A stretch of 50,923 bases of DNA. It comes from Actinobacillus sp. (lineage in GTDB: Bacteria; Pseudomonadota; Gammaproteobacteria; Enterobacterales; Pasteurellaceae). Position numbers and translations under genes: made by a program. Positions 49,244-50,923 of the stretch are shown here, in pieces. The notes beneath the pieces were generated by a model. That model saw nothing but the letters and a program-made list of their open reading frames with translations, was not told where the DNA came from and ran no database searches. Every line of letters starts with the position of its first letter. The first letter of the stretch is position 1. The stretch is taken from the NCBI GenBank assembly GCA_020026075.1, contig JAHHQZ010000011.1, forward strand, positions 1 through 50,923. The letters run 5' to 3'.

Positions 49244-50614
49244 CTAGAACAACATAGCTAATATTTCATAAATAAGCTGCATATTTAAAATAATTAAAAC
49301 TATGGTTGAAACAATACCAAGTGTTGTAACAATCTTTGAATTTGCATACTCGCCCATTTCTTTTTTACTGGATGTAATTTTAATTAAAGGAATAATAGAA
49401 ATTGGTAGCGCAATACATAAAAAGACTTGTGAATAGATGAGCAGAGATTCAACTACATCACCACGATCGCCCCAAATCATAATACATATAATCACAGGCA
49501 ATACCGCGAGTAAACGTGTAACCACTCTGCGTACCCACATTGGTACTCGTAAATTAATAAAGCCTTCCATCACGATTTGTCCCGTTAAGGTGCCAGTGAT
49601 CGTGGCATTTTGCCCAGATGCCAGTAGCGCTATAGCGAATAAAGTGGCCAATGTTCCGCTGGCAATAGGGCCAACGATTTCTGGATTTTTCAAGGCATCA
49701 TATAATTGCGTGAATTTTCCTAACTGCTCTGGATCATTACCAAAAAATAATGATGCACCGAGCAATAACAATAAACAGTTAATTACAAAAGAGAAACTTA
49801 ACTGAATATTCGAATCAATAATGGCAAATTTCACCGCATTTTTAATATCAGCAGGGTCGTTTCTATTATATTGACGAGTTTGCACGATTGATGAATGTAA
49901 ATATAAATTATGTGGCATCACCGTAGCCCCCACAATCCCCAGCGCAATCACTAATGCAGAATCTTGCCCTATAACATGTTCAGTAAAAATATTCGTTTTA
50001 GGGATAAATCCATTTAAAGTTGCAGCTAAATCAGGCTGAGCTAATGCTACTTCATACCCAAAAATAACAGAAATTGTCATAATTAGCACAAAGACAAAAG
50101 CTTCTATTTTTCTAAAACCTAATCGCATTAAGATCAGCAATAAAAAAACATCCGTAATCGTAATTAATGCGCCCATCAAAAGTGGAATATCAAATAAAAG
50201 ATTCAAAGCCACTGCTGAACCGATAATTTCTGCAATTTCTGTTGCCATAATCGCAAGCTCAGTTGTTATCCATAAAACTCTTGCTGTTTTAGGACCAACC
50301 ATTGCCTTTGTTGCCTGTGCTAAATCCATGCCCTTAACAATGCCAAGTTTGGCACACATTGCCTGTAACAGCATTGCAATTAAACTTGAAAGTAAAATTA
50401 CAGAAAGCAGCAAATACCCATAAAGGGAGCCACCTTGAATTGAAGCAATCCAGTTTCCTGGATCCATATAACCAACGGCGACCAATGCACCAGGCCCAGA
50501 GAAAGCCATAATATTCGCTAAAAAACCTTTCTTACGTCCTGGAAGAGAAACCGTATTATTGATTTCTTCAAGACTCAAATGATAGCTGCTGTTTCTATTC
50601 ATTTTCATATCCAT
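49244..50614 (-). CDS. mntH: Nramp-family Mn2+/Fe2+ transporter MntH
   Basis: A 456-residue inner-membrane proton-coupled divalent-metal importer with about 11 segments. The metal-binding DPGN is in GYMDPGNWIAS and the second unwound helix reads GATVMPHNLYLHSSIVQTR. The N-terminus and loops (LLQAMCAKLGI, GMDLAQATK, ELAIMATEIAEIIGSA) resemble Lactobacillus/Staphylococcus MntH more than E. coli MntH, and the gene and its flanks are AT-richer than its neighbours, suggesting acquisition from Firmicutes. Three in-frame ATGs occur (50614, 50608, 50602); the first is used. A Fur-like box lies just upstream. Confidence 0.93.
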   Translation of the reverse strand: MDMKMNRNSSYHLSLEEINNTVSLPGRKKGFLANIMAFSGPGALVAVGYMDPGNWIASIQGGSLYGYLLLSVILLSSLIAMLLQAMCAKLGIVKGMDLAQATKAMVGPKTARVLWITTELAIMATEIAEIIGSAVALNLLFDIPLLMGALITITDVFLLLILMRLGFRKIEAFVFVLIMTISVIFGYEVALAQPDLAATLNGFIPKTNIFTEHVIGQDSALVIALGIVGATVMPHNLYLHSSIVQTRQYNRNDPADIKNAVKFAIIDSNIQLSFSFVINCLLLLLGASLFFGNDPEQLGKFTQLYDALKNPEIVGPIASGTLATLFAIALLASGQNATITGTLTGQIVMEGFINLRVPMWVRRVVTRLLAVLPVIICIMIWGDRGDVVESLLIYSQVFLCIALPISIIPLIKITSSKKEMGEYANSKIVTTLGIVSTIVLIILNMQLIYEILAMLF

Positions 50615-50633
50615 CCAATAAACAACAAATTGT

Positions 50634-50648
50634 TGCGAATAATTATCA
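50634..50648. promoter_or_regulatory. Fur-box-like operator of mntH
   Basis: On the minus strand TGATAATTATTCGCA matches the 7-1-7 Fur consensus TGATAAT-N-ATTATCA at all but two positions. It lies about 20 bp before the mntH ATG, so iron (or manganese via an MntR-like factor) could repress the gene. Confidence 0.5.
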
Positions 50649-50709
50649 ATTATAAAAAGAAAAGTGTCAAACTTTTATTCATAAATAGAATTTTTATGAC
50701 AGATAAACT

Positions 50710-50751
50710 AGGCTGGAATATTTCTCAAAAAAATGAAAAATATTCCGACCT
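50710..50751. terminator. 42-bp inverted 13-mer pair upstream of mntH
   Basis: Arms AGGCTGGAATATT (50710-50722) and AATATTCCGACCT (50739-50751). This is the only pair with mixed variants that leaves a true mismatch, and its centre lacks CAAAATTTTG. It lies between mntH and the rRNA terminator. Confidence 0.8.
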
Positions 50752-50830
50752 TGTGTTATGTAGAAGGAATACTCAGGAAAAACATAAGCCGTTGAGATAA
50801 TTGATTTTGCTTGGTTTTAGATGCAAAAAA

Positions 50831-50854
50831 CCTCTCAACGTTTCCGTTGAGAGG
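50831..50854 (-). terminator. rRNA operon terminator
   Basis: CCTCTCAACG / CGTTGAGAGG stem with a TTTC loop on the plus strand; on the minus strand it is followed by TTTTTTGCAT, directly after the 5S gene. Confidence 0.88.
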
Positions 50855-50870
50855 CTTTGCTTTGTTTAGT

Positions 50871-50923
50871 AACTGGGGGTGTCCTACTCTCACATGGGGT
50901 TACCCCCACACTACCATCGGCGT
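50871..50923 (-). rRNA. rrf: 5S ribosomal RNA, 3' part (truncated by window edge)
   Basis: The minus-strand reading ACGCCGATGGTAGTGTGGGG... ends in AGAGTAGGACACCCCCAGTT, the conserved 3' half of bacterial 5S rRNA. The rest of the rRNA operon lies beyond the window. Confidence 0.93.

Noticed and set aside
8875..50751. Reading the 13-mer pairs as a MITE or other transposable element.
   Set aside because: No target-site duplications or constant flanks are visible, many copies are single 13-mers, and several sit in intact coding frames. Not fully excluded, so mentioned as the alternative in the main finding.
1..50923. CRISPR array, prophage or insertion sequence.
   Set aside because: No regularly spaced direct repeats, transposase, integrase or phage structural genes were seen; the repeats are dispersed palindromes.

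Overview
The window is a stretch of bacterial chromosome from a member of the Pasteurellaceae. Nearly every protein reads as a close relative of a Haemophilus/Pasteurella/Aggregatibacter housekeeping protein, and several conserved gammaproteobacterial neighbourhoods are present: mutY-yggX-mltC, tig-clpP-clpX, yibN-secB-gpsA-cysE, rsmA-apaH, folB/plsY, a ydjA-like nitroreductase/sppA, and ytjB/serB. A perfect Sxy-dependent CRP (CRP-S) site precedes a comEA homologue, which is also typical of the family. I cannot name the genus from sequence alone.

Layout. 1-4.8 kb: an HAAAP amino-acid permease, tRNA-Phe and tRNA-Asn, pdxY, accA, rnt. 4.8-8.9 kb: a histidine-rich leader peptide, an NhaC-like (putative histidine) transporter, recJ, mtnN. 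8.9-14 kb: sodC, pssA, a SpoU-family methyltransferase (yfiF type), rsmA-apaH. 14-20 kb (minus strand): yibN-secB-gpsA-cysE and ileS. 20-24.3 kb (minus strand): mutY-yggX-mltC and moaA-moaC behind a probable Moco riboswitch. 24.3-27.9 kb: ytjB, serB, yajQ, comEA, rdgB, tRNA-Ile(CAU). 28-31.3 kb: tig, clpP, clpX. 31.4-39 kb: a CPA1 antiporter, a YafD-like phosphodiesterase, a YwiC-like membrane protein, the modABCD molybdate locus, folB and plsY. 39-48.6 kb: hrpA, a nitroreductase, sppA, sdaC and sdaA. 48.6-50.9 kb: an AT-rich tail with a decayed lipoprotein gene, a Firmicutes-like mntH, and the 3' end of an rRNA operon (5S).

Two themes run through the gene content. One is serine and one-carbon metabolism: serB makes serine, cysE and pssA use it, sdaC imports it and sdaA degrades it. 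The other is molybdenum: modABCD for uptake and moaA/moaC for cofactor synthesis under a Moco-sensing leader.

The most unusual signal is a dispersed 13-mer, A[G/C]G[C/T][C/T]GGAAT[T/A]TT. By eye I count 33 exact copies, plus about seven near copies, in 50.9 kb; chance predicts far fewer than one. Twelve inverted pairs of exact copies (and a thirteenth pair with one changed base) sit at gene ends as probable terminators, in two preferred sizes: exactly 30 bp and exactly 42 bp. Other copies are single, and some lie inside serB and hrpA. The density and distribution resemble a DNA uptake signal sequence, yet the two known Pasteurellaceae uptake motifs (AAGTGCGGT, ACAAGCGGT) are almost absent. 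A previously unrecognised uptake-signal dialect that doubles as terminators is the leading hypothesis; a purely structural terminator/REP-like family is the alternative.
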